Below, piece after piece: positions 14,297 through 23,200 of a stretch of 64,000 bases of DNA (position 1 is the stretch's first letter; every line of letters begins with the position of its first letter). The DNA lies in assembly GCF_023347535.1 (NCBI RefSeq), contig NZ_CP094473.1, positions 1,984,001 through 2,048,000 of the forward strand, read 5' to 3'. Source of the stretch: Faecalibacterium sp. HTF-F. Lineage in GTDB: Bacteria; Bacillota; Clostridia; Oscillospirales; Ruminococcaceae. Made by a program: the position numbers and the translations under genes. A model generated the notes under the pieces. It saw nothing but the letters and a program-made list of their open reading frames with translations. It had not been told where the DNA came from and searched no databases.

Positions 14297-16674
14297 AACG
14301 CAGCTTTTGCGAGGACTGGGAGTTTACAAGACACTGGACGGAAGCCTTTGGCAAGGGGCTGCCTGTACCAAAACAGCAAGCCGTCCGCTTGCCCCATACC
14401 TGCCGGGAGGTGCCACTGCACTATGCCTCCCCCGCCGATTACGAGATGGTCTGCGGCTACCGCAAACGGTTCCGAGTGCCGCCGGTACAGACTGCGCCCC
14501 GGCTGTTCCTCCGCTTTGACGGAGCCGCCCATCAGGCAGTGGTGCGGGTCAACGGCAGGGTTGCCGGGCAGCACCGGGGCGGCTATACCGGCTTTGCGGT
14601 GGAGATCACAGCCCTTGTGGACCGGGAGGGTGAAAACCTGCTGACCGTGCAATTGGATACCCGTGAAGACCCGGCCATTCCACCCTTTGGCTTTGTCATC
14701 GACTACCTGACCTACGGCGGGCTGTACCGGGAGGTCTGGCTGGAAGCTACGGCAGAAAGCCGCCTGACTGATTTGTTCGTCTACACGCCCACCCTGCATG
14801 ATGCCGTGGTGCAGTGGACGGCAGAGCTTACACCCGCAGCCGTGGCGGTCCGCATCCGGCTGGAGACCGCAGACGGCACCCTGCTGGCCCAGCAGACCGC
14901 ACAGGCGGCAGAAACCGGGAAGATGCAGCTTTCCGTCCTGGACGCACAGCCGTGGGATACCGAGCACCCGGTTTTGCATCATGCCGTGGCAGAGCTTTTG
15001 AACGCAGCCGGACAATCCATCGACCGCAAACAGGTGACGTTTGGCTTCCGCACCGCAGAGTTCCGGGCGGATGGCTTTTACCTCAACGGAAAAAAGACCT
15101 TCCTGCGGGGGCTGAACCGGCACCAGAGCTTTCCTTACATCGGTTACGCCGCACCGGAAAGCCTGCAGCGGGAGGATGCCCGCATTTTGCAGGAGGAGCT
15201 GCACTGCACCGCCGTGCGCACCAGCCACTACCCCCAAAGCCAGTATTTTCTGGACGAGTGCGACCGGCGGGGTCTGCTGGTGTTCACTGAATTGCCAGGC
15301 TGGCAGCACATCGGGGACGACAACTGGAAGGATGCCGCCTGCGAGATGCTGCAGGAGATGATCTTGCAAAACCGCAATCACCCCAGCATCATCCTGTGGG
15401 GCGTGCGCATCAACGAGAGCGTGGACGACGATGCCTTCTACACCCGCACCAACAAAATCGCCCATCAGCTGGACCCCAGCCGCGCCACCTCCGGTGTGCG
15501 GTATCTGGAAAAAAGCCATCTGCTGGAGGATGTCTACGCCTACAACGATTTTTCCCACAACGGCGTAACGCCCGGCGCAAAGCCCAAAAAGGACGTGACC
15601 CCGGATATGGGCAAGGCGCTGCTCATCTCGGAGTGCAACGGTCACATGTACCCCACCAAGCCCTTTGACGATGGCCCTCATCGACAGGAGCACGCCTTGC
15701 GGCACGTCCGGGTGCAGAACGCCGCCTATGCCAGCGGAGAGCACGCCGGGTGCTTTGGCTGGTGTATGTTCGACTACCAGACCCACAAGGACTTTGGCTC
15801 CGGGGATCGCATCTGCTACCACGGGGTGCTGGACAGCTTCCGCAACCCCAAATTGGCGGCAGCGGTCTATGCCAGTCAGGGCGATACTGACCCGGTGCTG
15901 GCGGTCAGCTCCTCCATGGACATCGGCGATAACCCCGCCGGGCAGCTGGGCACAGCCTACGTTTTCAGCAATGCCCAGCAGGTAAAGCTTTACAAAAACG
16001 ATGTGTTTGTCACCGCCCTGCGCCAAAGCGAGTGGACGGCGCTGCCCCACCCTCCCTTTGTGATGGACGATACCATTGGCGAGCTGCTGGAAACGCAGGA
16101 GCACTTTTCCCCCGCCAAGGCAGCCGCTGTGCGGGACTGCCTGCTGGCCGCCGGAAAATACGGCTTGGCGGGACTGCCGCTGGCCTACAAGGTCAAATTC
16201 GGCTGGTGTATGTTGCACTACAAAATGAGCTTTGAAGATGGCGTAGCGCTTTACGGCAAATATGTGGGCAACTGGGGCGGCGAAGCTACCCGCTGGCGGT
16301 TCGATGCCGTGCAGGACGGCAACGTGGTGCGCAGCGTGACCCTCTGCCCCAGTGCAAAGCTGCACTTGGAAGTCAAGGCCAGCCGGACGGCTCTTCGGGA
16401 AAAAAATACTTACGATATGGCGGCTGTCCGGGTGCGCATTCTGGACGAGAATGGCACCCCTGCCCCCTACGCACAGTTCCCGGTGCAGTTTGCGGTGGAG
16501 GGCAACGCCGCCCTTGTGGGCCCGCAGACTGCCGTGGCAGAAGGCGGCATGACCGGTACCTATCTGCGCACCGTGGGCACTGCCGGAGAAGCCCTGCTGA
16601 CCGTTTCTGCACCGCAGATCCAGCCCGTTGTGCTGCGGTTCACCATTGAAAAGGAGGACGCTGTATGGAACTGA
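14293..16674 (+). CDS. Glycoside hydrolase family 2 (beta-galactosidase-like)
   Basis: This 793-residue protein has the GH2 order: jelly-roll sugar-binding domain (about 30-180), Ig-like domain (to about 275), TIM barrel (to about 560) and C-terminal Ig-like modules. The barrel has the general acid/base in WGVRINES at E375 and the nucleophile in LLISECNGHM at E447, and GLNRHQSFPYIG is the usual barrel entry. There is no signal peptide, so it acts in the cytoplasm on imported oligosaccharide, probably beta-galactoside or a related linkage. It overlaps the TetR gene by 4 bp and the symporter by 10 bp, so translation is coupled. Confidence 0.88.
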   Translation: MKRSFCEDWEFTRHWTEAFGKGLPVPKQQAVRLPHTCREVPLHYASPADYEMVCGYRKRFRVPPVQTAPRLFLRFDGAAHQAVVRVNGRVAGQHRGGYTGFAVEITALVDREGENLLTVQLDTREDPAIPPFGFVIDYLTYGGLYREVWLEATAESRLTDLFVYTPTLHDAVVQWTAELTPAAVAVRIRLETADGTLLAQQTAQAAETGKMQLSVLDAQPWDTEHPVLHHAVAELLNAAGQSIDRKQVTFGFRTAEFRADGFYLNGKKTFLRGLNRHQSFPYIGYAAPESLQREDARILQEELHCTAVRTSHYPQSQYFLDECDRRGLLVFTELPGWQHIGDDNWKDAACEMLQEMILQNRNHPSIILWGVRINESVDDDAFYTRTNKIAHQLDPSRATSGVRYLEKSHLLEDVYAYNDFSHNGVTPGAKPKKDVTPDMGKALLISECNGHMYPTKPFDDGPHRQEHALRHVRVQNAAYASGEHAGCFGWCMFDYQTHKDFGSGDRICYHGVLDSFRNPKLAAAVYASQGDTDPVLAVSSSMDIGDNPAGQLGTAYVFSNAQQVKLYKNDVFVTALRQSEWTALPHPPFVMDDTIGELLETQEHFSPAKAAAVRDCLLAAGKYGLAGLPLAYKVKFGWCMLHYKMSFEDGVALYGKYVGNWGGEATRWRFDAVQDGNVVRSVTLCPSAKLHLEVKASRTALREKNTYDMAAVRVRILDENGTPAPYAQFPVQFAVEGNAALVGPQTAVAEGGMTGTYLRTVGTAGEALLTVSAPQIQPVVLRFTIEKEDAVWN

Positions 16675-18050
16675 CCCTGAAACAAAAAGCCGCATTCGGC
16701 ATTGGTGCCGTGGGCAAGGATATGGTATATGCCCTGTCGGCTTCTTACGTCATGTATTATTATCAGGATGTGCTGGGACTTTCGGCCAGCTTTGTGGGCG
16801 TCGTGCTCATGGCTGCCCGGTTCTTTGATGCCTTCAACGACCCCTTTATGGGAGTTCTGGTGGCAAAGACCCGCACCCGCTGGGGACGTTTCCGTCCGTG
16901 GATCTTTTCCGGCACGCTGCTCAATGCGCTGGTGCTCTACGCCCTGTTTGCCGCCCCGGTGCTGGACGAAGCGGCGTTGATGGTCTATTTCAGCGTGGTG
17001 TACATCCTGTGGGGCGTCACCTATACCATGATGGATATCCCCTACTGGTCCATGATCCCGGCCGTGACCCGCACCCCAAAAGACCGGGAGAACCTTTCCA
17101 TGGTGGGGCGCACCTGTGCAGGCGTTGGCTCTGCCCTCATCGCTATGTTCACCATGCTGCTGGTGGGAGCCCTTGGCGGCGACAGCGAGCGCGCTGGCTT
17201 CCGCTGGGTGGCATTGATCGTAGCGGCAATTTTTGCAGTGACCGAGCTGGTGTGCTGCATTTCCATGAAAGAAACCACCCCCAGTGAGATGAAGACCGCC
17301 ACCGTAAAGGAGATGTTCTCCGCCCTGTTCCGCAACGATCAGGCTATGGTAGTGGTAGGCAGCATCGTGCTGATCAACTCGGCGCTGTACCTTACCTCCA
17401 ACTTCATCATCTATTTCTTCAAATACGACCTTGGCGGTGCAGGCTGGAAAGCCACCTACACCCTGTTTTCCACCGTGGGCGGTGCGGCACAGATCCTTGG
17501 CATGATGGTGCTTTACCCCTTGCTGCGAAAAAAATTCAGCAGCACGCAGGTATTTCACCTGAGCCTTGTGCTGGCACTGTGCGGCTACGGCACCCTGCTG
17601 GTGTTCTGCCTGACCGGCCTTTCCCACAGTCTGGCGCTGCTGTGCATCCCGGGCGTGGTAGTGTTTGCCTGCAACGGGATGCTGACCGTGCTGACCACCC
17701 TGTTCCTTTCCAACAGTGTGGATTACGGCCAGCTTAAGACCGGCCGCCGGGAGGAGAGCGTCATCTTTTCCATGCAGACCTTTGTGGTCAAGGCTGCCTC
17801 CGGTGTAGCGGTATTCCTGACCGGCATCGGGCTGGACCTGATTGGCCTTGTGGGCAACACGGAGGAGACCGGCCCCGTAGCAGTACAGAGCGCCGGAACG
17901 CTGCTGGGTCTGCGCCTGATGATGACGGTCCTGCCCATGCTGGTGCTGGCAGGTGCGCTGGTGCTGTTCCGCCGCAAGTTTGTTCTGACCGATGCCCGCG
18001 CTGCCGAGATCAGCGCACAGCTCCACAGGGAGGAAGCGCACCATGACTGA
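16665..18050 (+). CDS. GPH-family (MelB-like) sugar:cation symporter
   Basis: This 461-residue protein has about twelve membrane segments. It carries FGIGAVGKDMVYAL, the signature loop RFFDAFNDPFMGVLVAKTRTRWGRFRPW (positions about 50-78, key residues D-x-x-x-D-P and K-T-R-W-G-R-x-R-P) and YSMIPAVT-like WSMIPAVTRTPKDREN, all typical of the melibiose permease family. It imports a galactoside with Na+ or H+. It sits between the GH2 and GH36 genes in one overlapping operon and supplies both enzymes. Confidence 0.9.
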   Translation: MELTLKQKAAFGIGAVGKDMVYALSASYVMYYYQDVLGLSASFVGVVLMAARFFDAFNDPFMGVLVAKTRTRWGRFRPWIFSGTLLNALVLYALFAAPVLDEAALMVYFSVVYILWGVTYTMMDIPYWSMIPAVTRTPKDRENLSMVGRTCAGVGSALIAMFTMLLVGALGGDSERAGFRWVALIVAAIFAVTELVCCISMKETTPSEMKTATVKEMFSALFRNDQAMVVVGSIVLINSALYLTSNFIIYFFKYDLGGAGWKATYTLFSTVGGAAQILGMMVLYPLLRKKFSSTQVFHLSLVLALCGYGTLLVFCLTGLSHSLALLCIPGVVVFACNGMLTVLTTLFLSNSVDYGQLKTGRREESVIFSMQTFVVKAASGVAVFLTGIGLDLIGLVGNTEETGPVAVQSAGTLLGLRLMMTVLPMLVLAGALVLFRRKFVLTDARAAEISAQLHREEAHHD

Positions 18051-19644
18051 AACGTTGCACTGGTACGCGGAAACTTCCGGCGGCGTACAGACAGGCAACT
18101 GCACGGTCACGGAGAATGGCGGTGCGCTGCATCTGACGGCAGACCTGCCCGCCGGGACGCTGAAGGCGGTACGTGCCGAGATGCCGTGGACGATGGAAGC
18201 AGACGAGCACTTGTTCATGAACGGCTACCAGACATGGACCTACAGCCCGGAGCTGGACCGGAACGGCAAGCTGCGCGGCACCGACCACATCCCCGGCTTT
18301 CTGCGCAAAAAATACGCCTTTGACCGCTACGGCGATTATCACTTTGTACCTTACGGGCATCAAAAGGGTCAGAGCCACGGCTTTTCCTACTGCTATTTCC
18401 GCAAGGGCGGGCAGTTCCAGCTGGTGGCATCGCTGGACGAGAAGCCGGGCTACACCATCCTCCGCTACGACAGCGGCAAAGCCCTGCTGACGCTGGAGCG
18501 TGACTGCGCCGGGGTGGAGCATCCCGGCGGCAGCTTTTCCCTGTTCGACCTGTTTTTTGCCGAGGGCGGCGAGACTGAGGTGTTCGACGGCTGGTTTCAG
18601 GCTATGGGCATCAAGCCCCGGACGGAGAAGAAGCTGGCAGGCTATTCCAGTTGGTACAACCGCTATCAGGACATCACCGAGGACACCATCCGGGAGGACC
18701 TGACCGGATGCCGCAGCCTGCTTTGCCCGGGAGACCTGTTTCAGATCGATGATGGCTGGGAGCCGAAAGTGGGTGACTGGCTGGAAACGGATGCGCAGAA
18801 GTTCCCCCACGGGCTGCGGAGCATGGTAAACGAGATCCACGCCGCCGGTTTTCAGGCTGGGCTCTGGCTTGCACCCTTTGTGTGCGAAAAGGACTCTGCT
18901 CTTTTCCGGCAGCACCCGGACTGGCTGCTGAAAGTGGACGGCAAACCGTGGTGCTGCGGCAGCAACTGGAGCAGCTTTTATGCGCTGGATATCGACAACC
19001 CGGCGGTGCTGGACTATCTGCGCCGGGTGTTTGACCGGGTGCTGAACGACTGGGGCTTCGACCTTGTCAAGCTGGATTTTCTGTACGGCGCTGCTCCCTT
19101 TGGCAACGCCCATGAGAGCCGGGCAGCCCGGATGTACCGTGCCATGGAGCTGCTGCGCAGTTGGTGCGGACAAAAAGCCATCCTCGGCTGCGGCGTGCCG
19201 GTGATGCCTGCCTTCGGGCTGGTGGACTACTGCCGTGTCAGTTGCGACGTGAGCTTGGACTGGGACGATGTGTGGTATATGCGCCTGTTCCACCGGGAGC
19301 GGGTGTCCACAAAGCAGGCGCTGAACAACACGGTGTTCCGGCGGCAGCTCAATGGCCGCGCCTATGGCAGCGACCCGGATGTGTTCTTTCTCCGGGAAGA
19401 AAACTGCAAGTTGACGGCAGAGCAAAAACGCACCCTTGCCACGGTCAATGCCCTGCTGGGCAATGTGTGCCTTACCTCGGATATGCCGTCTCACTACACG
19501 GATGCGCAGCGGGCAGAGTACCGCCGTCTGCGCACCCTCTTTGAGCACGCCACGCAGGTGCAGGCAGAAGCGGAAAACGACCGTCTCTATATCCGGTATC
19601 TGCTGGACGGAACTCCACAAAAATTATGTTTCGACCTGTTCTGA
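18043..19644 (+). CDS. Alpha-galactosidase, GH36-like
   Basis: This 533-residue protein has the GH36 catalytic core: the entry motif GYSSWYNRYQDITEDTI, FQIDDGWEPKVGDW, the nucleophile in LVKLDFLYGA at D345 and the acid/base in CRVSCDVSLDWDD at D402. It is shorter than the usual 700-residue GH36 enzymes, as in the compact bacterial subgroup. It removes alpha-galactose from melibiose- or raffinose-type sugars in the cytoplasm. The start at 18043 overlaps the symporter stop by 8 bp. A terminator ends the operon. Confidence 0.85.
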   Translation: MTETLHWYAETSGGVQTGNCTVTENGGALHLTADLPAGTLKAVRAEMPWTMEADEHLFMNGYQTWTYSPELDRNGKLRGTDHIPGFLRKKYAFDRYGDYHFVPYGHQKGQSHGFSYCYFRKGGQFQLVASLDEKPGYTILRYDSGKALLTLERDCAGVEHPGGSFSLFDLFFAEGGETEVFDGWFQAMGIKPRTEKKLAGYSSWYNRYQDITEDTIREDLTGCRSLLCPGDLFQIDDGWEPKVGDWLETDAQKFPHGLRSMVNEIHAAGFQAGLWLAPFVCEKDSALFRQHPDWLLKVDGKPWCCGSNWSSFYALDIDNPAVLDYLRRVFDRVLNDWGFDLVKLDFLYGAAPFGNAHESRAARMYRAMELLRSWCGQKAILGCGVPVMPAFGLVDYCRVSCDVSLDWDDVWYMRLFHRERVSTKQALNNTVFRRQLNGRAYGSDPDVFFLREENCKLTAEQKRTLATVNALLGNVCLTSDMPSHYTDAQRAEYRRLRTLFEHATQVQAEAENDRLYIRYLLDGTPQKLCFDLF

Positions 19645-19670
19645 CAGTGCGAACAAACCACAACAAAACC

Positions 19671-19722
19671 ACACCCGCCCATGTACTGTGCTTTGCACAC
19701 AATACGCAGGCGGGTGTTTTGT
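19671..19722 (+). terminator. Terminator of the glycan operon
   Basis: Arms ACACCCGCC and GGCGGGTGT surround a loop of about 30 bases and are followed by TTTTGTTG on the plus strand. Confidence 0.7.
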
Positions 19723-19785
19723 TGTTCTTCCGGTACGATCCTCAGTTTTTTAAATACAGCTTGGGTCTGTGCAGCACCGACGGTG

Positions 19786-20046
19786 TCACATCCTGCGCTC
19801 AAGGTTCTGCCAGAACAGCTCATATGCTGCCCGCAAATCCTCCGGCAGCCGCTTCAAGGTTTCCTGCTGCAACTCGGGCGGCATCCCGTAAAAGGCTTCG
19901 GCGATGCCGCCGGTGATGCAGGCAAGGGTGTCGCTGTCACCGCCGAGGGAAACAGCATTGCGCAGGGCATCCTCAAAGCCGGTGCTTTCCAGAAAGGCGA
20001 TAATGGCCTCCGGCACGGTCTTCTGACAGGTCTCCATACGCCTGCG
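19786..20046 (-). pseudogene. ADP-ribosylglycohydrolase C-terminal relic
   Basis: About 80 codons match the end of the intact ADP-ribosylglycohydrolase at 44871-45674 almost residue for residue: ETCQKTVPEAIIAFLES, FEDALRNAVSLGGDSDT (the metal-binding GGDSDT) and GIAEAFYGMP. The first two thirds of the gene are absent. The fragment is joined directly to the end of a macro-domain relic on the same strand. Confidence 0.75.
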
Positions 20047-20161
20047 CCGTCCGGGCATCAAAGCAGCAGAAGATGACCCTCATATCGTAGTCGGCGTGGT
20101 TTTGCAGCCAATCTGTCACTGTATCCACCGCAATCTCGGTGGCAGCATCCAGAGGGTAGCC
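20040..20161 (-). pseudogene. Macro-domain C-terminal relic
   Basis: About 40 codons, GYPLDAATEIAVDTVTDW through [12 protein letters not shown], match the end of the intact macro protein at 55574-56101. The N-terminal part of the domain is missing, and the 3' end runs straight into the ADP-ribosylglycohydrolase relic in another frame. Confidence 0.75.
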
Positions 20162-20180
20162 ATCATCCCTCTGGCTACAC

Positions 20181-20223
20181 GCCAAAACAGGCTCCTGCAA
20201 GCGTTTAACCACTGGCAGGAGCC
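20181..20223 (-). terminator. Terminator of the first desulfoferrodoxin gene
   Basis: On the minus strand GGCTCCTGC and GCAGGAGCC form perfect arms, followed by TGTTTT. It lies 11 bp after the stop codon. Confidence 0.75.
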
Positions 20224-20233
20224 CGTTCATTTC

Positions 20234-20611
20234 TTAAAGTTTCGTCATCCACAGACCATGCAGGTTGCAGTAAGCGTAGACCGCCACCGGCTTTTCGCTG
20301 CCCAGCTCAAACACCGCCTTGGGTGCCTGCCCGGGAGCAAGAGTACGGAACTGTCCACCGTTTTCAGTCTCCACAAAGAGCCACTGGATGTGGTGCACAT
20401 CCACCATGGGGTGCTCCACCGCACCCACCGTAACCGTGAGGGTGCTGCCGGAAAACTCTGCCACCGGCAGATGCTTTTCGCCGCTGGCTTCCACGGTGTT
20501 GGGGAGCAGTTCCTTCATCTTTTCGCCGCAGCAGACCAGCGGAACGCCTGCATTGTGGATGGTGGTGATCAGGTTGCCACAGTGCTCACAGATATAAAAT
20601 TTTGCTTTCAT
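20234..20611 (-). CDS. dfx: Desulfoferrodoxin / superoxide reductase, copy 1
   Basis: This 125-residue protein has an N-terminal desulforedoxin-type centre (CEHCGN and VCCGEKM, four Cys). The C-terminal superoxide reductase domain carries the iron ligands in GEKHLPV, VEHPMVDVHHIQW and YAYCNLHGLW. It reduces superoxide to peroxide in the cytoplasm of anaerobes without forming oxygen. A second copy at 53537-53914 differs at 13 of 125 residues by hand count and shares the leader sequence. The start follows GGAGGATTTTAAT. A GTGACCGGGTCAC palindrome upstream (20685-20697) could be an operator. Confidence 0.9.
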   Translation of the reverse strand: MKAKFYICEHCGNLITTIHNAGVPLVCCGEKMKELLPNTVEASGEKHLPVAEFSGSTLTVTVGAVEHPMVDVHHIQWLFVETENGGQFRTLAPGQAPKAVFELGSEKPVAVYAYCNLHGLWMTKL

Positions 20612-20727
20612 ATTAAAATCCTCCATCGGAATGTTGTTGGTGTTTTCTATGGCCATATGATAACATTTCCTAGTTAGATTTTCTGTGACCGGGTCACGCA
20701 AGGCTGCCTTGTGCTAGAGGGATACCC

Positions 20728-20937
20728 TCAGCTTCCCATGCCGAGGAGCACCAGCACGACCACCACCGCAATGGCGATGAGACAGCCGCAGCCGCTGCCG
20801 TCTCCCCCGCCGCCATTGTTGTGGGTCCCACCGCCACCGCCGCCAGACGAACCGCCAAAGTTGCGGTTGAAAGCCGTCATGTACTGGGCATAGCCCGTGT
20901 CGCCTTTGCCGAAATAGCCGTAATCACCGTTTGCCAT
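20728..20937 (-). CDS. Small glycine-rich single-pass membrane protein
   Basis: This 69-residue protein starts at 20937 after a GGAGGAAAA site. A tyrosine/glycine N-terminus (MANGDYGYFGKGDTGYAQYM) is followed by a run of glycine and asparagine and a C-terminal hydrophobic helix (CLIAIAVVVVLVLLGMG). The two Cys before the helix (GCGC) are notable. No family is recognised. Codon order and the clean ribosome binding site support a real gene; a membrane role with the tail anchored at the C-terminus is inferred. Confidence 0.7.
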   Translation of the reverse strand: MANGDYGYFGKGDTGYAQYMTAFNRNFGGSSGGGGGGTHNNGGGGDGSGCGCLIAIAVVVVLVLLGMGS

Positions 20938-21034
20938 TGTATTTTCCTCCGTCTGAAGTGTGTTTTGCTTCTTCTGAGGTCATTTTATCGAAAGAGCTGT
21001 CCTATAAACATCTCTTTCAGCATTTTTTGTCATC

Positions 21035-21532
21035 TCATTCTTCCCGGATTCCCAGATACACATCAATGTCCATGATACCTTCCCCACTGATTTCCACCAG
21101 ATCTTCAAAAGGCACTACGGTTTCGCCCACCTGCAGGGTGCGGAACACCGGGTCGATGCGGTCCGCTTTTCCGGTCAGGGTGATGTAGTTACCCACTGCC
21201 GGAACCTCCGGGTGGGCGGTGTCCTCCTTGAAGTACCGCACCGTGATGCTCATGCCCTTGGTGACCTGCATCAGCCTATCGGACAGAGCGGACATTTCTT
21301 CCTCGGTCAGAATGCGCTTGGTCACACGCTCGGTACGCTGCTTTTCTGCGGCAAGCTGCTCGTCATAGCCCCGCAGCGGAGAGAAGGGCGAGAAGATTTT
21401 GGCCCGGTTCTGTAAGGTCATGCGGGGGTGCTTGCGGAGGGATTCTTCCGTGTGGGGGCGTTCCATCTCTAAGATGTCCCCGTACTTTTGGGCGGTCTCC
21501 AGCCCGATTTTTCTATTTTTGTAGTTTTCCAT
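21035..21532 (-). CDS. YolD-like protein
   Basis: This 165-residue protein contains KHPRMTLQNRAKIFSPFSPL near residue 35 and a C-terminal beta-rich part (GKADRIDPVFRTLQVGE, VPFEDLVEISG) that matches the YolD-like domain. YolD-like genes accompany Y-family polymerases of the UvrX/YqjW type in Firmicutes and are linked to the DNA-damage response. It follows the polymerase gene with a 20-bp overlap and its own GGAGG site, so the two are translated together. Confidence 0.82.
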   Translation of the reverse strand: MENYKNRKIGLETAQKYGDILEMERPHTEESLRKHPRMTLQNRAKIFSPFSPLRGYDEQLAAEKQRTERVTKRILTEEEMSALSDRLMQVTKGMSITVRYFKEDTAHPEVPAVGNYITLTGKADRIDPVFRTLQVGETVVPFEDLVEISGEGIMDIDVYLGIREE

Positions 21533-23030
21533 CTGAACCTCCCGCCGAACCTCCTGCACTGTGCCCGCCGATCTGCGCGTTGCGCTGGCGCATGGTGGCA
21601 CCTTCTTCGTAGCTGCTGGCTTTCAGCACAGCGTTTTTGCCGTACTTGCTCTTGATGCCCAGCATGGCTTGCTGGAGTTTTTTCTCCTTTTCCAGCTTCT
21701 TGGTGTCCGTGAAAAAGTCCACCTGATAGATGCCCTCGTCCGGCGTGACCTTGTTGGCGTTGATGGTGATGCGCCGCACCGTCAGCGCCGGGTCGGTGAT
21801 GCGCTCAAACAGCTTTGCGCTTTCGTTGATGAGGGTGCTGCCCAGATTGGTAGGGGCATCAAACCGGATAGTGCCGTGTGCCGCCTTGGGGATGATCCTG
21901 CCGTAGCGGTCGGTCTGGGTCAGACCACGGTAGCCGCCCTTGTCCACGTTCTCCCGGTCGTAGCCTATCTCCAAGGTGATGGATTCCGTCACCAGCTTCT
22001 TTTCGGTGAGCCGGAACATCAGAATCTCTGCCATCTCCCGGACGATGAGCTTTGCTTTGTCGTTGGGGTAAGGGCAGGTCAGCACCTGCCCCTCGCTGAT
22101 GCTGTTTGTGCTGGGCTTGTAGCTTTTGATTTGTTCCATGCCGCAGGGTTCATAGCCCCATGCGTGGTCGATGAGGATTTCTGCATCCACGCCAAAAATT
22201 TCATATAGACGATCTTCTCCGTGGATGGAAAACCGTGCCAAGTCCCCCATCGTATAAATGCCGTGGGCTTCCAGCCGCTTGACGGTGCCGGGGCCGGTCA
22301 TCCAGAAATCCGTCAGCGGTCTGTGGTTCCACAGCAGATACCGGTAGGACTGCTCGTCCAACTCCGCAATGCGGACACCATCCTTGTCCGCCGGGATGTG
22401 TTTTGCCACAATGTCCATGGCCAGCTTTGCAAGGTAGAGGTTGGTGCCGATGCCTGCCGTTGCGGTGATGCCGGTGTTGTACAGCACCTCCCGCACCATG
22501 GTCATGGCAAGCTCGTGGGCGCTCATGTGGTAATAGGGCAGATAGCCCGTCACATCAATGAAAACCTCGTCGATGGAGTAGGGGTAGATATCCGCCGGGG
22601 ACACATATTTGAGGTAGGTCTTGTAGATTTGGGTAGAAACGTCCAGATACCGCTGCATCCGGGGCGGCGCAACGATGTAGCTCAGCCCCAGTGCAGGGTC
22701 TGCGTTCAGGGCATTGGCATCAAAAGAGGTGCTGGCAAAGTGGTATTTTCCATCCTCTCCCCGGACTGCCTTTTGCTGCCGGATGGCAGTTTGCAGCCGC
22801 TGAGCGTTGACCTCTTTCACCCGCTGAACGGCTTCAAACAGCCGTGCTCTGCCGGGTATCTTGTAGGCTTTCAGGGAGGGCGACACCGCAAGGCAGATGG
22901 TCTTTTCGGTGCGGGAGGCGTCCGCCACCACCAGATTGGTGGTCAGGGGGTCCAGATGACGGTCTACGCACTCCACCGAGGCATAGAAACTTTTCAGGTC
23001 GATTGCCAGATAGGTGCGCCGCGCTGCCAT
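21513..23030 (-). CDS. Y-family DNA polymerase, UvrX/YqjW type
   Basis: This 505-residue protein begins with the first metal site IDLKSFYASVECVDR and has the second as YSIDEVFIDVTGY near residue 150. TAGIGTNLYLAKLAMDIVAKH and the helix-hairpin-helix GPGTVKRLEAHGI follow, then the little-finger region. It copies damaged DNA with low fidelity. The UvrX subgroup is found on chromosomes and mobile elements with a YolD partner, as here. A glycine-serine-rich tail ends the protein. The start has a strong AAAGGAGGG site. Confidence 0.9.
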   Translation of the reverse strand: MAARRTYLAIDLKSFYASVECVDRHLDPLTTNLVVADASRTEKTICLAVSPSLKAYKIPGRARLFEAVQRVKEVNAQRLQTAIRQQKAVRGEDGKYHFASTSFDANALNADPALGLSYIVAPPRMQRYLDVSTQIYKTYLKYVSPADIYPYSIDEVFIDVTGYLPYYHMSAHELAMTMVREVLYNTGITATAGIGTNLYLAKLAMDIVAKHIPADKDGVRIAELDEQSYRYLLWNHRPLTDFWMTGPGTVKRLEAHGIYTMGDLARFSIHGEDRLYEIFGVDAEILIDHAWGYEPCGMEQIKSYKPSTNSISEGQVLTCPYPNDKAKLIVREMAEILMFRLTEKKLVTESITLEIGYDRENVDKGGYRGLTQTDRYGRIIPKAAHGTIRFDAPTNLGSTLINESAKLFERITDPALTVRRITINANKVTPDEGIYQVDFFTDTKKLEKEKKLQQAMLGIKSKYGKNAVLKASSYEEGATMRQRNAQIGGHSAGGSAGGSDGKLQK

Positions 23031-23138
23031 ACTTCAGCCCTCCTTTGCAAAAGTCACAACTATTTATCTTATTATAATAAATCTTTACGCTGTTTTCAAG
23101 ATGAAACGCTATTTTATCTGTGATATAGACAACAAAAA

Positions 23139-23175
23139 AGAGTGGCAGCATTTCAAGCTGAAATGCTGTCACTCT
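23139..23175 (-). terminator. Terminator of the GH31 gene
   Basis: On the minus strand long arms (GAGTGACAGCATTTCA with one mismatch to its partner) are followed by TTTTTTGTTG. It lies 25 bp after the alpha-glucosidase stop. Confidence 0.85.
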
Positions 23176-23200
23176 GTAGGAACTGCGTAATGACTGACGA

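Noticed and set aside
14236..16695. 819-codon open frame opposite the GH2 gene
   Set aside because: It is a mirror frame of a high-GC gene; its translation has no domain and no ribosome binding site.
16560..18218. 552-codon open frame opposite the symporter
   Set aside because: Same reason: the plus strand encodes a clear membrane transporter here.
18010..19620. 536-codon open frame opposite the GH36 gene
   Set aside because: The plus strand holds the catalytic motifs; the mirror frame has none.
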